This document shows positions 24,801-33,816 of a DNA stretch of 64,000 nt, in pieces. Origin of the DNA: Proteobacteria bacterium ST_bin14 (GTDB lineage: Bacteria; Pseudomonadota; Alphaproteobacteria; Sphingomonadales; Sphingomonadaceae). The translations under genes were made by a program, and so were the position numbers. Where the stretch lies: NCBI GenBank assembly GCA_002083655.1, contig MSXR01000001.1:62001-126000 (forward strand). The letters are read 5' to 3'. The notes beneath the pieces are model-generated. The model searched no databases, was not told the origin of the DNA, and was given only the letters and a program-made list of their open reading frames with translations. Every line of letters starts with the position of its first letter. Position 1 is the stretch's first letter.

Positions 24801-26150
24801 TCAACGGATCGTCGGATGGCCGCTTCGCATTTCCAGACCCACTGCCCAGCGCCGCTGAAAGCCGCGCCAATAGCTCGGCTGGTCCGACGAAGCGGGTTTG
24901 CCGCCTACATTCTGGAATGGCGCGAGCGGCCATGTGCCGTCACGCGAAAGCGGCGGCATGACATCCAGATATGCGCGCTTGGATTCATCACCTTTCAGAT
25001 TGAGATCGAGAAAGGCAGTGATAAAATGCTGATTGATCGCGTTGATCCGCTCGGTCCACCACACCGGCTCGGCGAAATATTCCCGCGTGGAAAAATCGCT
25101 CTCGGCCTCGGCGGGGGGCGGATTGCCACCGACATTGTGCCGGGCGTTCTGAAACAACAGAAAGTGGCGCTCGTTCGCGCCCATGTGTTCGAACATCCAG
25201 CGCACCCCGCCGGTCGCATCGACGATGTCATCCTGATCGCCGTCAATGATCAGCACCGGCTTGGTAAAGGCGCCGAGCGCAGCCTCCGACCAGACCCGCA
25301 CATCGGGGCTGCCGCCGAACGGGGCAATCGCCACCACGGCCTTGATCCGCGCAGCAAGCGATGTTCCCGCAGTCTGGCTCTCCAGCAACTGCGCGCGCGC
25401 GGGCGGCGGCAGGCGGTCCAGCACCGGGCTCGCCGGTGCATAGTCAAGCCCGGCAGCGCCCAGCACGCCGAACCCGCCCATCGAATAGCCGACCAGGCCA
25501 ATCTGCGCGGCATCGATCATGTGACCCAGCGGATCACGCGGCACGGCAGCGCGGCGTATGAGATCGTCAAGAACCAAGCGCACGTCGCGGGCGCGGTGGA
25601 TCAGCACATTGCCGAACGAAACCGGAAGCGCGGTCGGGCCTGTCGCGCGCTGATCGGCATGATCGATCGCGACGACCACATAGCCCTTGCTTGCAAGGTT
25701 CTCGGTCAGCCACGTCATGAACGTGTCCCAGCCGTTATACCCATGTGATACGACGACCAGCGGGAAGCGGCGTCCCTTGAGCGGCACCGCACTGTCCACG
25801 GCGAGGCTCGAAATGACGAAATCGCCGCCCGTGCCATCGGGCTTTGGCAGCCGATGCGCAAACGACGTGCGCAAAGCGCCCGGAGCAACCTCAGCGGGAT
25901 ACCAAATCCGCGCGCGGATCGTCCGCGTCGATCGCGAAATGCCGGTGGCAGCCAGCATCACGCTGTCTGGCGCATCCACCGCGATGCTTTGCGTGCCGAT
26001 CGCATAGGACCCCAGCGCGGCCAGCTCCGGTGCATCGACCGGTGGAACCGCATAGGGTTGCCGAGGAGCGAGCCGGGCATGCGCAGCGGACTGGGCCAAC
26101 GCCACCAGGAGCAAGCCCGACATAAGCAAACACGGGAGGGGCTTAATCAT
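24801..26150 (-). CDS. Secreted alpha/beta hydrolase, PAF-acetylhydrolase/dienelactone hydrolase-like
   Basis: I chose the ATG at 26150, preceded by GAGAG; an upstream frame start at 26234 would run through a terminator hairpin. The 449-residue product has a signal peptide (MIKPLPCLLMSGLLLVALAQ, cleavage near AHA). An alpha/beta hydrolase core follows: VVVSHGYNGW (oxyanion region), nucleophile elbow GLVGYSMGGFG with Ser at about 223, acidic VLIIDGDQDDIVD, and a catalytic His likely in NARHNVGG. The fold resembles plasma PAF-acetylhydrolase-type esterases. Its place downstream of the sugar TonB receptor suggests a periplasmic esterase that removes acyl groups from an imported glycan, but the substrate is unproven. 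Confidence 0.8.
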   Translation of the reverse strand: MIKPLPCLLMSGLLLVALAQSAAHARLAPRQPYAVPPVDAPELAALGSYAIGTQSIAVDAPDSVMLAATGISRSTRTIRARIWYPAEVAPGALRTSFAHRLPKPDGTGGDFVISSLAVDSAVPLKGRRFPLVVVSHGYNGWDTFMTWLTENLASKGYVVVAIDHADQRATGPTALPVSFGNVLIHRARDVRLVLDDLIRRAAVPRDPLGHMIDAAQIGLVGYSMGGFGVLGAAGLDYAPASPVLDRLPPPARAQLLESQTAGTSLAARIKAVVAIAPFGGSPDVRVWSEAALGAFTKPVLIIDGDQDDIVDATGGVRWMFEHMGANERHFLLFQNARHNVGGNPPPAEAESDFSTREYFAEPVWWTERINAINQHFITAFLDLNLKGDESKRAYLDVMPPLSRDGTWPLAPFQNVGGKPASSDQPSYWRGFQRRWAVGLEMRSGHPTIR

Positions 26151-26186
26151 TCTCTCGTCCAGTTCTTCGTGTCCGCCAGGCCCGTG

Positions 26187-26227
26187 AAAACGAAAACGCG
26201 CCCAAGCAGGGGGTCTGCTTGGGCGCG
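26187..26227 (-). terminator. Rho-independent terminator of the TonB receptor gene
   Basis: On the - strand a perfect 13-bp stem (CGCGCCCAAGCAG with its complement, 5-base loop) is followed by TTTTCGTTTTC. It starts 24 bases after the receptor stop at 26251 and precedes the hydrolase start at 26150, so it separates or attenuates the two. Confidence 0.85.
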
Positions 26228-26250
26228 CCTTCATGTCATCCTCAGGACGA

Positions 26251-29070
26251 TCAGAAGTTCAGGCGAACGCCAGCGGCATAGCGCGCGCCGGTATCTACAA
26301 AATCCAGTACCTGATTGTTGAAGCGCCCGGTGGTGATGTTGGTCGAGTTGGTCACGTTGGTGCCTTCGGCGAAGACCTGTGCAAATTTCGTAATGTCGTA
26401 GCTTACGCGCACGTCAATCTGATCGAATGGACGGCGGAACACCGGGTCGCCGCCCTGGCTCGGCGTGACCAGATATTCAAGGAACCTGCCACGGCGGTTG
26501 TAGGCGATGCGTGCAGCAAAGCCGTCCTTCTCGTAGAAGCCGGTGACGTTGTAGCTGTTGCCGAGTCCTTCGAGCGCGAACGACGTGGTTGTGCTATTGA
26601 CGTCGAATGCGGCATCGCTGTCCACCAACGTAGCGTTGGCCGACAGACCCAGACCATCGAGCGGTCCCGGCAGATAATCGAAGGTATGCACCAAATTGAG
26701 CTCAATGCCCCGCACCGAGGCATTCTGGGCGTTGCGCGGGCGACGCACGTTGAATGTCGCAGTGTTGGGCCCGGTGATGCCGTTGCCGATTGGAAGATTG
26801 CTGGCATTGGCAATAGCGAAGGGTTCGGCCGAGCGGGTCTGGACGATGAAGTTGTCGATGCTCTTGTAGAAGAACGCGGCCGACAAAGTGGTTGTCGAGG
26901 TCGGATACCATTCGAACGAGAGATCGAAATTGTCCGAAGTGTAGGGGCGCAGGCTTGGATTGCCGCCGCTGGCATCGAGACTTGCCGGACGGGTCACGTC
27001 AAAGTTGGTTCGCGGTGCCAAATCGCGGATCTGCGGTCGGGTCAGCGTTCGCGAAGCGGAGAAGCGGGCAATGATCTGATCCGTGAAGTTCACCTTGATG
27101 TTCACGTTAGGCAGGAAATAATTGTAGCTTGACCGCTGCGCGGTGGCCACCGGCGCACCGCCATTGGCAAATACCGCATTATAGATCGTCGGATCGCCGA
27201 GAACCGAGAGCAAGTCGGTCAGCGCCAGCTGGCGGCCGCTCGCGGTCAGCTCGGTATGCACATAGCGTGCGCCGATATTGACCACCCACGGCAGCGAACC
27301 GAGATTGCCTTTGAAATCAGCTTCGAGGTAGCCGGCATAGACCCCTTCCGAGATCGCAAACGAGTTTGGCTGGACCGCAGCCGCATATCCGTTGGTCGAA
27401 GCCAACAGCGCCGCAGTCGTGCCGGCCGGGAGGCCGCGAGCGGCGTCGCGCGCCGCGGCTTGGGCAGCGCTCTCGAGGAAGGCGAAATAGGCGTTGGCAT
27501 TATAGCCCTGAATCGCCGTGGGCACAGTGCCCGACCCGCTGGGCGCGCGCAGCGTAAGGGAGCTGAGCAGCGCGGGCGACGAGGCCTCGTTATAGCCACA
27601 GTAAAGGCACAGCGTGTTGGGATTGGTCGCGATGCTCTGGCTGTTCTTGCTGCGGTTGGTGTTGATCAGGCCAAACCGGACCTTGTCCAACACACCACCA
27701 TCAGACTTCCATTCGGTGTCGAGCTTGTATTCGAGCACGCGCTCGGCCTCGCTATTGCCCTGACGCAGCGCGATATGCGTGCGGCCCAGCGCAGGATTTG
27801 TCAGGTTTGCCGAATAGTTCAGCGTCGACGGGAAGTTATTTCCTGTCGCTTCCTGGAAGCTGTACCGGCTGGGGATGCCGATCACGGTGAAGTAATTGCG
27901 TCCACCGGCCGAATCCGACGCACGCGACCATGAAACATCGGCCTTCACGGTCAGGTTGGCGTTCGGCTTCCATTCGACATTACCGCCAGCCGCATAGGTT
28001 TTGACGAAACGGTTGTTCGACGTCTGGATGAGGTCGGCGTTGCCGTTGGTGGTCAGCGAGGTAACGGTGCGGTTCGAATCGATCGCTGCGGCAGTGTAGC
28101 TCGAAGGTTCGAACCAACTGCCGAGCGCCTGGACGCGGGAATTCACATTGAACTGGTTATAAAGGCCATCAACGGTGACTGTTAGCTGATCGCTCGGACG
28201 GTATTGGGCCGTCCCGGTCACGCCGATGCGTTCGCGCGACTGGTCGTCCTGACCCACATCCTGGTTGCGCGGTGCAAAGACATTGGTGAACAGCGGGGTT
28301 GCGGTCGGTCCGACGGCGACGCCGGGCAGATAGCCGCGATTCTGAGTAAAGCGCGTCTGCGCATCGCGCTTTTGGTAGGAAACCGATGCCAGCAGGCCGA
28401 GCGTCCCGTCAGCAAACGTGTCGCTGATCAGGCCGAAGGCCTGCGGCGTTACTTGACCGCTATTGCGTTCATACTGGCCCTTGGCCGAAACGACGGCCTT
28501 GAACCCTTTGATATCCAGCGGACGCGGGGTCTTGACGTTGAGCGTCGCGCCGATGCCACCGTCCTGAAGGCGGGCCTGCGAGCTTTTGTAAACTTCGGCT
28601 CCGCTGATCAATTCTGCCGCGAGAAGATCGAAGCTGAATTCGCGGCCCTGGTTATCGCTGGCGAAGGTGCGCCCGTTGATCAGCACCGTGTTGAACGAAG
28701 GCCCGAAGCCGCGCACGGTAACAAACCGGCCCTCGCCGTTGCTGCGGTCGATCGCCACGCCGGGAATGCGCTGGAGCGATTCCGCCACGTTGGTATCGGG
28801 GAACTTGCCAAGATCTTCCGAGCTGATCGCATCAACAATGCTATCGGCATTTTTCTTGATGTTGGCGGCACTGCTAAGGCTGCCGCGAATGCCGATGACA
28901 ACGATGTCCTCGGGCTCGGCCGCCGGTTTTTCGGTCGGCTCTGCTGTCGGAGTGGTCTGTGCCAAGGCGGGCGCCGCGGAAAGGATCATGGCTGCGGCGA
29001 GCGCGCCTGCGCTGGCCTGCGCGAGATAAACGGTCATTCGCCCGTGGGCGACCCGATCGGTCGATTTCAT
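26251..29070 (-). CDS. TonB-dependent receptor, Caulobacter/Xanthomonas carbohydrate type
   Basis: The ATG at 29070 has a strong GGGAGG ribosome site. The product is 939 residues. A signal peptide ends near PALAQTT. A TonB box EDIVVIGIRGSLSSAANIK is followed by the plug signature DAISSEDLGKFPDTNVAESLQRIPGVAIDR and GRFVTVRGFGPSFNTVLING, then a beta-barrel ending in Phe (YAAGVRLNF). This plug pattern defines the TIGR01782 receptors, which are mostly linked to oligosaccharide uptake. It faces the halogenase-like gene across a 246-base divergent promoter. In this locus it is the likely outer-membrane entry for a galactose-containing oligosaccharide. Confidence 0.9.
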   Translation of the reverse strand: MKSTDRVAHGRMTVYLAQASAGALAAAMILSAAPALAQTTPTAEPTEKPAAEPEDIVVIGIRGSLSSAANIKKNADSIVDAISSEDLGKFPDTNVAESLQRIPGVAIDRSNGEGRFVTVRGFGPSFNTVLINGRTFASDNQGREFSFDLLAAELISGAEVYKSSQARLQDGGIGATLNVKTPRPLDIKGFKAVVSAKGQYERNSGQVTPQAFGLISDTFADGTLGLLASVSYQKRDAQTRFTQNRGYLPGVAVGPTATPLFTNVFAPRNQDVGQDDQSRERIGVTGTAQYRPSDQLTVTVDGLYNQFNVNSRVQALGSWFEPSSYTAAAIDSNRTVTSLTTNGNADLIQTSNNRFVKTYAAGGNVEWKPNANLTVKADVSWSRASDSAGGRNYFTVIGIPSRYSFQEATGNNFPSTLNYSANLTNPALGRTHIALRQGNSEAERVLEYKLDTEWKSDGGVLDKVRFGLINTNRSKNSQSIATNPNTLCLYCGYNEASSPALLSSLTLRAPSGSGTVPTAIQGYNANAYFAFLESAAQAAARDAARGLPAGTTAALLASTNGYAAAVQPNSFAISEGVYAGYLEADFKGNLGSLPWVVNIGARYVHTELTASGRQLALTDLLSVLGDPTIYNAVFANGGAPVATAQRSSYNYFLPNVNIKVNFTDQIIARFSASRTLTRPQIRDLAPRTNFDVTRPASLDASGGNPSLRPYTSDNFDLSFEWYPTSTTTLSAAFFYKSIDNFIVQTRSAEPFAIANASNLPIGNGITGPNTATFNVRRPRNAQNASVRGIELNLVHTFDYLPGPLDGLGLSANATLVDSDAAFDVNSTTTSFALEGLGNSYNVTGFYEKDGFAARIAYNRRGRFLEYLVTPSQGGDPVFRRPFDQIDVRVSYDITKFAQVFAEGTNVTNSTNITTGRFNNQVLDFVDTGARYAAGVRLNF

Positions 29071-29162
29071 AGCATCCTCCCTAGCGTATGTGGGCCTTGC
29101 TTTCGAAGGTCGCCACGATTTCGATCTGATGCGAGGCAATGTACCCTCTGGTCAGTTCTTCA

Positions 29163-29176
29163 TTTATATGATTTAT
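29163..29176. promoter_or_regulatory. AT-rich palindrome-like element, candidate operator A
   Basis: TTTATATGATTTAT lies between the TonB receptor (start 29070) and the halogenase-like gene (start 29317). It shares the core TTATATGAT with element C at 38234-38246 and the CATTTATA context with element B at 33743-33758. All three sit in divergent promoter gaps of the galactose locus, so binding by the local GntR/FadR regulator is proposed. It could also act as part of a promoter -10 box. Confidence 0.45.
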
Positions 29177-29316
29177 TCGGCCGCGTTGTAAACAGCATTT
29201 TCGTTGCCAAATGTTCACGTTGCAAAGCGCGGCAAAAAAGGGTCGCTTCCATCGAGGTGCCGGCTCGGCAGATTTGACCACTGGCGCGCGCAAGGGCAGC
29301 AAGGAAGGCCGGGGGA

Positions 29317-30864
29317 ATGGAAACGCTAGTGCGAACGGTAGTTATTGTCGGCGGCGGTAGTGCTGGCTGGATCGCGGCGGCGCGGATTGCGGCGCGCAAT
29401 GGCACCGGCCCGGATGCTGTCCGGGTGGTGCTGGTTGAATCCGCCGCAATTGGCACCATTGGGGTCGGCGAAGGCACCTGGCCGACCATGCGCAATACGC
29501 TGCGCAAGGTGGGCATCAGCGAAACGCGCTTCATTCGCAAATGCGATGCCGCCTTCAAGCAAGGGGCGAAATTCGTCCGCTGGACCGACGGCACGGACGC
29601 AGACGGTTACTATCACCCGCTCAATCCGCCGCAGGGCGCAACGCAGATCAACCTTTCCGGGCATTGGCAGCAACGCCAGCACGATACGCCGATGGCGTTC
29701 GCCGATTCGGTCGATTTTCAGCCGGCACTGTGCGAGGCCGGGCTCGCCCCGAAGGCAATCACCACCCCCGAATACGGCGCCGTCGCCAATTATGCCTACC
29801 ACCTCGATGCAGGCAAATTCGCCACGATGATGCGCGATCACGCTGTCGGCACGCTCGGCGTAGAGCATTTCGTCGATGATGTGATCGGCGTGCGCATGGC
29901 CGAAAATGGCGATATTGCGGGCCTAGATCTCGAGCAGCATGGCGCGCTCGATGGCGACTTGTTCGTCGATTGCACAGGCTTTGCCGCGCTTTTGATCGGC
30001 GGCGTCTATGATTCAAAATTTCGCGATTGCAGCGACGTGCTGTTCGCCGATCACGCATTGGCGATGCAGGTCCCTTATCCCGAGGAGGACAGCCCGATCG
30101 CGTGCCACACCATCTCGACGGCCCAAAGCGCCGGGTGGATCTGGGACATCGGGCTGTGGACACGGCGCGGGATCGGCCATGTCTATTCCAGCAGCCATAT
30201 CAGCCATGATCAGGCCGAAGCCGAGCTGCGCGCCTATATCGGCCCGCAATCAGAAGCGCTGACCGCGCGCCGGATCGCGATTCGCGCGGGCCACCGCGAA
30301 ACCTTCTGGTCGCACAATTGCGTTGCAGTGGGATTGTCGGCGGGATTTCTCGAGCCGCTGGAAGCCTCGGCGCTGATGCTGGTTGAGACGGCGGTGGATT
30401 GTATCGCCGACCGGCTGCCCCGGACCCGACCGGTAATGGAAACGATGGCACGGCAGTTCAACGCCGCGTTTACCCACCATTGGGAAAGAATCATCGAATT
30501 CCTGAAGCTGCATTATCTGCTGACCAAGCGGACCGACACCAGCTTCTGGCGCGACATCGTAGCGCCAGAAAGCGTGCCCGACGGCCTTCGCGACAAGCTA
30601 GAAATGTGGCGCTATCATCCCCCCACCGCGCAGGACTTTCCGCATCAGCCTGAGGTGTTTTCCTGGCCCAGCTATCAATACGTGCTCCACGGCATGGATT
30701 TTGCGAACCATTACGCGCGCCTTGCCGATCTGGACGCCGAGACGGGCGCGGCGCGGCGCTGGTTTGCCAACAACGAGCGGGTGCGCGGTCAGGCAATGTC
30801 GCAATTGCCCAAACATCGTGAGTTGCTAGGTAAGATCAGAACCCACGGCCTCCAGACGGTTTAA
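29317..30864 (+). CDS. Flavin-dependent tryptophan-halogenase-family protein
   Basis: The 515-residue protein begins VVIVGGGSAGWIAAARIAA, the FAD-binding GxGxxG motif. TIGVGEGTWPTMRNTLRKVGI and FIRKCDAAFKQGAKFVRW follow; the Lys near 81 is in the place of the family's catalytic Lys. The halogenase signature WxWxIP appears as GWIWDIGL (residues 274-280), with Gly instead of Pro. Later NCVAVGLSAGFLEPLEASAL is typical of the family. In sphingomonads, Caulobacter and Xanthomonas such genes often sit beside carbohydrate TonB receptors and SapC genes, and their substrate there is unknown. I would not call this a true tryptophan halogenase. Confidence 0.85.
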   Translation: METLVRTVVIVGGGSAGWIAAARIAARNGTGPDAVRVVLVESAAIGTIGVGEGTWPTMRNTLRKVGISETRFIRKCDAAFKQGAKFVRWTDGTDADGYYHPLNPPQGATQINLSGHWQQRQHDTPMAFADSVDFQPALCEAGLAPKAITTPEYGAVANYAYHLDAGKFATMMRDHAVGTLGVEHFVDDVIGVRMAENGDIAGLDLEQHGALDGDLFVDCTGFAALLIGGVYDSKFRDCSDVLFADHALAMQVPYPEEDSPIACHTISTAQSAGWIWDIGLWTRRGIGHVYSSSHISHDQAEAELRAYIGPQSEALTARRIAIRAGHRETFWSHNCVAVGLSAGFLEPLEASALMLVETAVDCIADRLPRTRPVMETMARQFNAAFTHHWERIIEFLKLHYLLTKRTDTSFWRDIVAPESVPDGLRDKLEMWRYHPPTAQDFPHQPEVFSWPSYQYVLHGMDFANHYARLADLDAETGAARRWFANNERVRGQAMSQLPKHRELLGKIRTHGLQTV

Positions 30865-30869
30865 GGCGA

Positions 30870-31598
30870 ATGGGCATTACACCACTGACCGCCAGTCGCC
30901 ACGGCAACATCAGGATCGGGGCCCGGCCAGATCCCGTTTATGGTGCGCGGCACAACCATGCTGTTCTCGGCGCAAGCGAGATTATGTACGCGTCGGCAGA
31001 TTTTCCTTTGCTGCTGATGAAGGATGGTGAAACTGGGGCGTTCAACATCGTCGCACTGTTTGGCTTTGCGCCGGGGCAGAACCGGTATGTCATCAACGGC
31101 CGTTGGCAAGCAACATGGCTGCCTGGAGCGATGCTACGCTATCCGTTCTACCGCGATGAAAACGCCCCTCATGGCCTTGCGATCGACGAGGAGTGCGGCC
31201 TGCTCCATACAGCGCAGGGGGAAGCGCTGTTCACCGATGGACAGCCTACGCGCTTTACGACCCACATTGCCCAAACCATCGTCGCGCTGGTCGATGATAT
31301 CGCCGCCGCCCAGACGCTCGCCCGAATATTGGCAGCCAGCGCGCTGGTTCGGCCGCTGGAGTTGATTTTGACCGATGCTTCTGGCCACGAGAACCAGATC
31401 GATGGCCTCTATGGCATCAGCCAGCAAGCGCTCGATGAGCTAAGCGACAGCGCGGTGCTGTCGCTCCATCGCAGCGGCGCACTGCGCGCGGCGAACGTGA
31501 TCGCAGCATCGCTGGGCCAGCTGGAAAGGGTTCGCCAGCTTCACGACCACGCCAGCCCGCAGCCATTGGCCAGGATGGCCTACGCCATCATCGACTGA
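30870..31598 (+). CDS. SapC family protein
   Basis: The 242-residue protein starts six bases after the halogenase-like gene. It shows the SapC family pattern: N-terminal ADFPLLLMKDGETGAFNIVALFGFAPGQN, then NGRWQATWLPGAMLRYPFY and a C-terminal ALDELSDSAVLSLHRSGALRAANVIAASLGQLERV. No signal peptide or membrane segment is seen, so it is likely cytoplasmic. SapC was named from a Campylobacter S-layer gene neighbourhood. In alphaproteobacteria it is recurrently paired with TonB receptors and halogenase-like proteins, with no proven role. It is convergent with the alpha-galactosidase gene, eight bases apart. Confidence 0.85.
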   Translation: MGITPLTASRHGNIRIGARPDPVYGARHNHAVLGASEIMYASADFPLLLMKDGETGAFNIVALFGFAPGQNRYVINGRWQATWLPGAMLRYPFYRDENAPHGLAIDEECGLLHTAQGEALFTDGQPTRFTTHIAQTIVALVDDIAAAQTLARILAASALVRPLELILTDASGHENQIDGLYGISQQALDELSDSAVLSLHRSGALRAANVIAASLGQLERVRQLHDHASPQPLARMAYAIID

Positions 31599-31606
31599 AG
31601 CGGCAA

Positions 31607-33697
31607 TCAGATCGCCTCGAGGTACCAGACGACAACCGATTGCGGCCAGAGCAGCGGCAATTCGATGCCGGACTTCATCAGCGCATCTCCCATCATCTCG
31701 CTTGGCTCTGCTGCTCCGGCTGGCCATAGCTGGGACATGCGATAGCATTTGGCAGGATCGAGCCCGTCGAACCGCAATCGCCCCGGCAGTGTCGCCGGAT
31801 GCCCTTCAAGCAAGGCATAAGAAAACAGTGCCGCGGACTGGTCGGCTGCAACAATGCCAAAGACGTCGCGCTCGGGCGACGTATCGATCCGCACCCTATC
31901 GCCGCCGTGGATGAGCGCGCGGTGCCGCTTGTGCAGCGCGATGGCTGCGGCAAGTTCCGATGCCTCTGCATCGGTCAGTTCGCACAGATCCATCTCCAGA
32001 CCCATGTGCCCGAAGATCGCGACACCGGCGCGCATTGCCATGCTCAAGCGCCGACCGGTGATGTGGCAATCGCGGGGACCGACATGTGCGCCCAGCAGCG
32101 CGCAGGGGAAGAAATAGGAAGCGCCGCGCTGGATGCGAAGGCGGTCGATCGCGTCGTTGCTGTCAGACGTCCAGAGGCGTTGCGTGCGCTGAAGTATAGC
32201 GTAGTCGGCGCGGCCACCGCCAGAGGCGCAGCTTTCGATCTCCACCCCCGGATGCGCCGCCCTGATCCTGTCGATCAACGCATAAAGCGCTAGGACTTGA
32301 GCATGCACCGATGCGCGTCCATCGCTGTTGCCCGGATGGTTGATGTCCCGGTTGATGTCCCATTTCAGATAACCGATGGGATGGCGGCGCAGCAGCGCGT
32401 CGATCCGATCAAACAGATACTCGCACACTGCGGCATTGCTCAGGTCCAGCACGTATTGATTGCGCGACGGCACTTGCGCGGCGCCCGGCACCGACAGCAC
32501 CCAATCAGGATGCGCGCGGAAGAGATCACTGTCGGGATTGACCATTTCAGGCTCCACCCACAAGCCGAATTCCATCCCCAGCGCGCGCACCGTGTCGATG
32601 AGCGGTGTCAGCCCATCGGGATAGACCGCCTCGCTGACGGTCCAATCGCCAAGACCCGCCCGGTCGCTGCGCCGCGTTCCGAACCAGCCGTCGTCGAGCA
32701 CGAAGCGCTCTACGCCAAGCGCTGCTGCGCGCGTCGCAAGGTCGGCGAGCACAGCCGGGTCGTGGTCGAAATAGATCGCTTCCCAGCTATTATAGTGCAC
32801 CGGACGCGGACGCGCGGTGACAGACGGATCGACGATCGCAGTCCGCACGAAATGATGCAGCCGCTGCGATACGGCGTTAAAACCGTGATCGCCAACCGCT
32901 GCGACCAACATCGGCGTCGTATATCCCTGATCCTGCGCGAGCCGCACTTCGCCTGGCAGCAGCAGCTCGCCAAACTGGACCGCACCGCGCCCGTCGGCTA
33001 GCTGCTCGATGCGGTGGGCATGGTTGCCGCTCCACGCCAGATGCAGCGCCATCACCTCGCCCTGCCGTTCGCTGGCATCCTCGCTCGCGAGGATCGCGCC
33101 GGGGAAACAATCGTGCGATGTGCGGCCACGGCGATTTTCGCGCACCACCGCCCCGGTCGGGATCGGCGCGCGCCGGGCCATGAACTCCCCCGCCCAGCGC
33201 CCGGAAAAGCCGATATGGTCGCTTGCCCAAACCGGCAGCGGAATGACGGGTGCCGCGAGATGATCGAGCGTGCAGGCCTCGCGATGCCGGTTAATGATCT
33301 GCGCGGCGCAGCGCAAAACCCCGGTATCGCCGTCAAGGGCAAGCGTGTGGATGAGTTCGAGCGCGTTGACTGCGTCAACCGACCTGAGCGTTATCGAAAT
33401 TCCCTCGACGGCAATTTCCATCAGACGCAGCAATGGCGCAAAACTGGCGCCGTCGCGGTGGAGCGCAAGGCCGGGCGCGCCAACATAGCCCGATGCCATG
33501 AGCGGCGTGAGCGTGATGCGCGGCTCAATGGAGGGCGCGTTGGGTGGTATGGCGCGGACCACCGATGCTGCGACCGATTCGGGCGTTGTCGCGGGCTGCA
33601 GCGCGGTGCCGAAGTAAAGGATCGACGCCTCCTGATGGCGCAGATCGAGCATCAACGTGGTGCCGCCAGCATCAAGGCGGACGAACGGGTCGTGCAT
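31607..33697 (-). CDS. Alpha-galactosidase, GH36
   Basis: The ATG at 33697 is preceded by GGAG ten bases away; upstream in-frame codons are less likely starts. The 696-residue protein has an N-terminal beta-sandwich and then the GH36 barrel. LKWDINRD holds the nucleophile Asp (about 447) and ESCASGGGRADYAIL the acid/base Asp (about 498). RFVLDDGWFGTRR and GLWVEPEMVNPDSDLF are other family landmarks. No signal peptide is visible, so it acts in the cytoplasm on imported alpha-galactosides such as raffinose-type or melibiose-like sugars, releasing galactose. It is divergent from the beta-galactosidase gene. Confidence 0.92.
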   Translation of the reverse strand: MHDPFVRLDAGGTTLMLDLRHQEASILYFGTALQPATTPESVAASVVRAIPPNAPSIEPRITLTPLMASGYVGAPGLALHRDGASFAPLLRLMEIAVEGISITLRSVDAVNALELIHTLALDGDTGVLRCAAQIINRHREACTLDHLAAPVIPLPVWASDHIGFSGRWAGEFMARRAPIPTGAVVRENRRGRTSHDCFPGAILASEDASERQGEVMALHLAWSGNHAHRIEQLADGRGAVQFGELLLPGEVRLAQDQGYTTPMLVAAVGDHGFNAVSQRLHHFVRTAIVDPSVTARPRPVHYNSWEAIYFDHDPAVLADLATRAAALGVERFVLDDGWFGTRRSDRAGLGDWTVSEAVYPDGLTPLIDTVRALGMEFGLWVEPEMVNPDSDLFRAHPDWVLSVPGAAQVPSRNQYVLDLSNAAVCEYLFDRIDALLRRHPIGYLKWDINRDINHPGNSDGRASVHAQVLALYALIDRIRAAHPGVEIESCASGGGRADYAILQRTQRLWTSDSNDAIDRLRIQRGASYFFPCALLGAHVGPRDCHITGRRLSMAMRAGVAIFGHMGLEMDLCELTDAEASELAAAIALHKRHRALIHGGDRVRIDTSPERDVFGIVAADQSAALFSYALLEGHPATLPGRLRFDGLDPAKCYRMSQLWPAGAAEPSEMMGDALMKSGIELPLLWPQSVVVWYLEAI

Positions 33698-33742
33698 AAA
33701 GTGCTTACTCCAGGGTGGCAGGCTGTTACCGCCCAAACGACA

Positions 33743-33758
33743 TTTATAATATAATTAT
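33743..33758. promoter_or_regulatory. AT-rich palindrome, candidate operator B
   Basis: ATAAT-ATA-ATTAT (33746-33758) is a perfect inverted repeat within TTTATAATATAATTAT. It is in the divergent gap between the alpha-galactosidase (start 33697) and beta-galactosidase (start 33817) genes. It resembles elements A and C of the same locus and stands out sharply in an otherwise GC-rich region. Confidence 0.45.
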
Positions 33759-33816
33759 TGCCAAAGCGAAGTGAGTCAGCAAAATGGCACCGAAGAGCTG
33801 AACACAGTGGGGGGCT

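Noticed and set aside
28204..29277. 357-codon + strand frame across the TonB receptor start
   Set aside because: It is antisense to the receptor's signal peptide and plug, which carry diagnostic motifs and a strong ribosome site.
29317..30864. Calling the flavoprotein a tryptophan 7-halogenase of secondary metabolism
   Set aside because: No biosynthetic genes are nearby, the WxWxIP motif is altered, and the neighbours are SapC and a carbohydrate TonB receptor.
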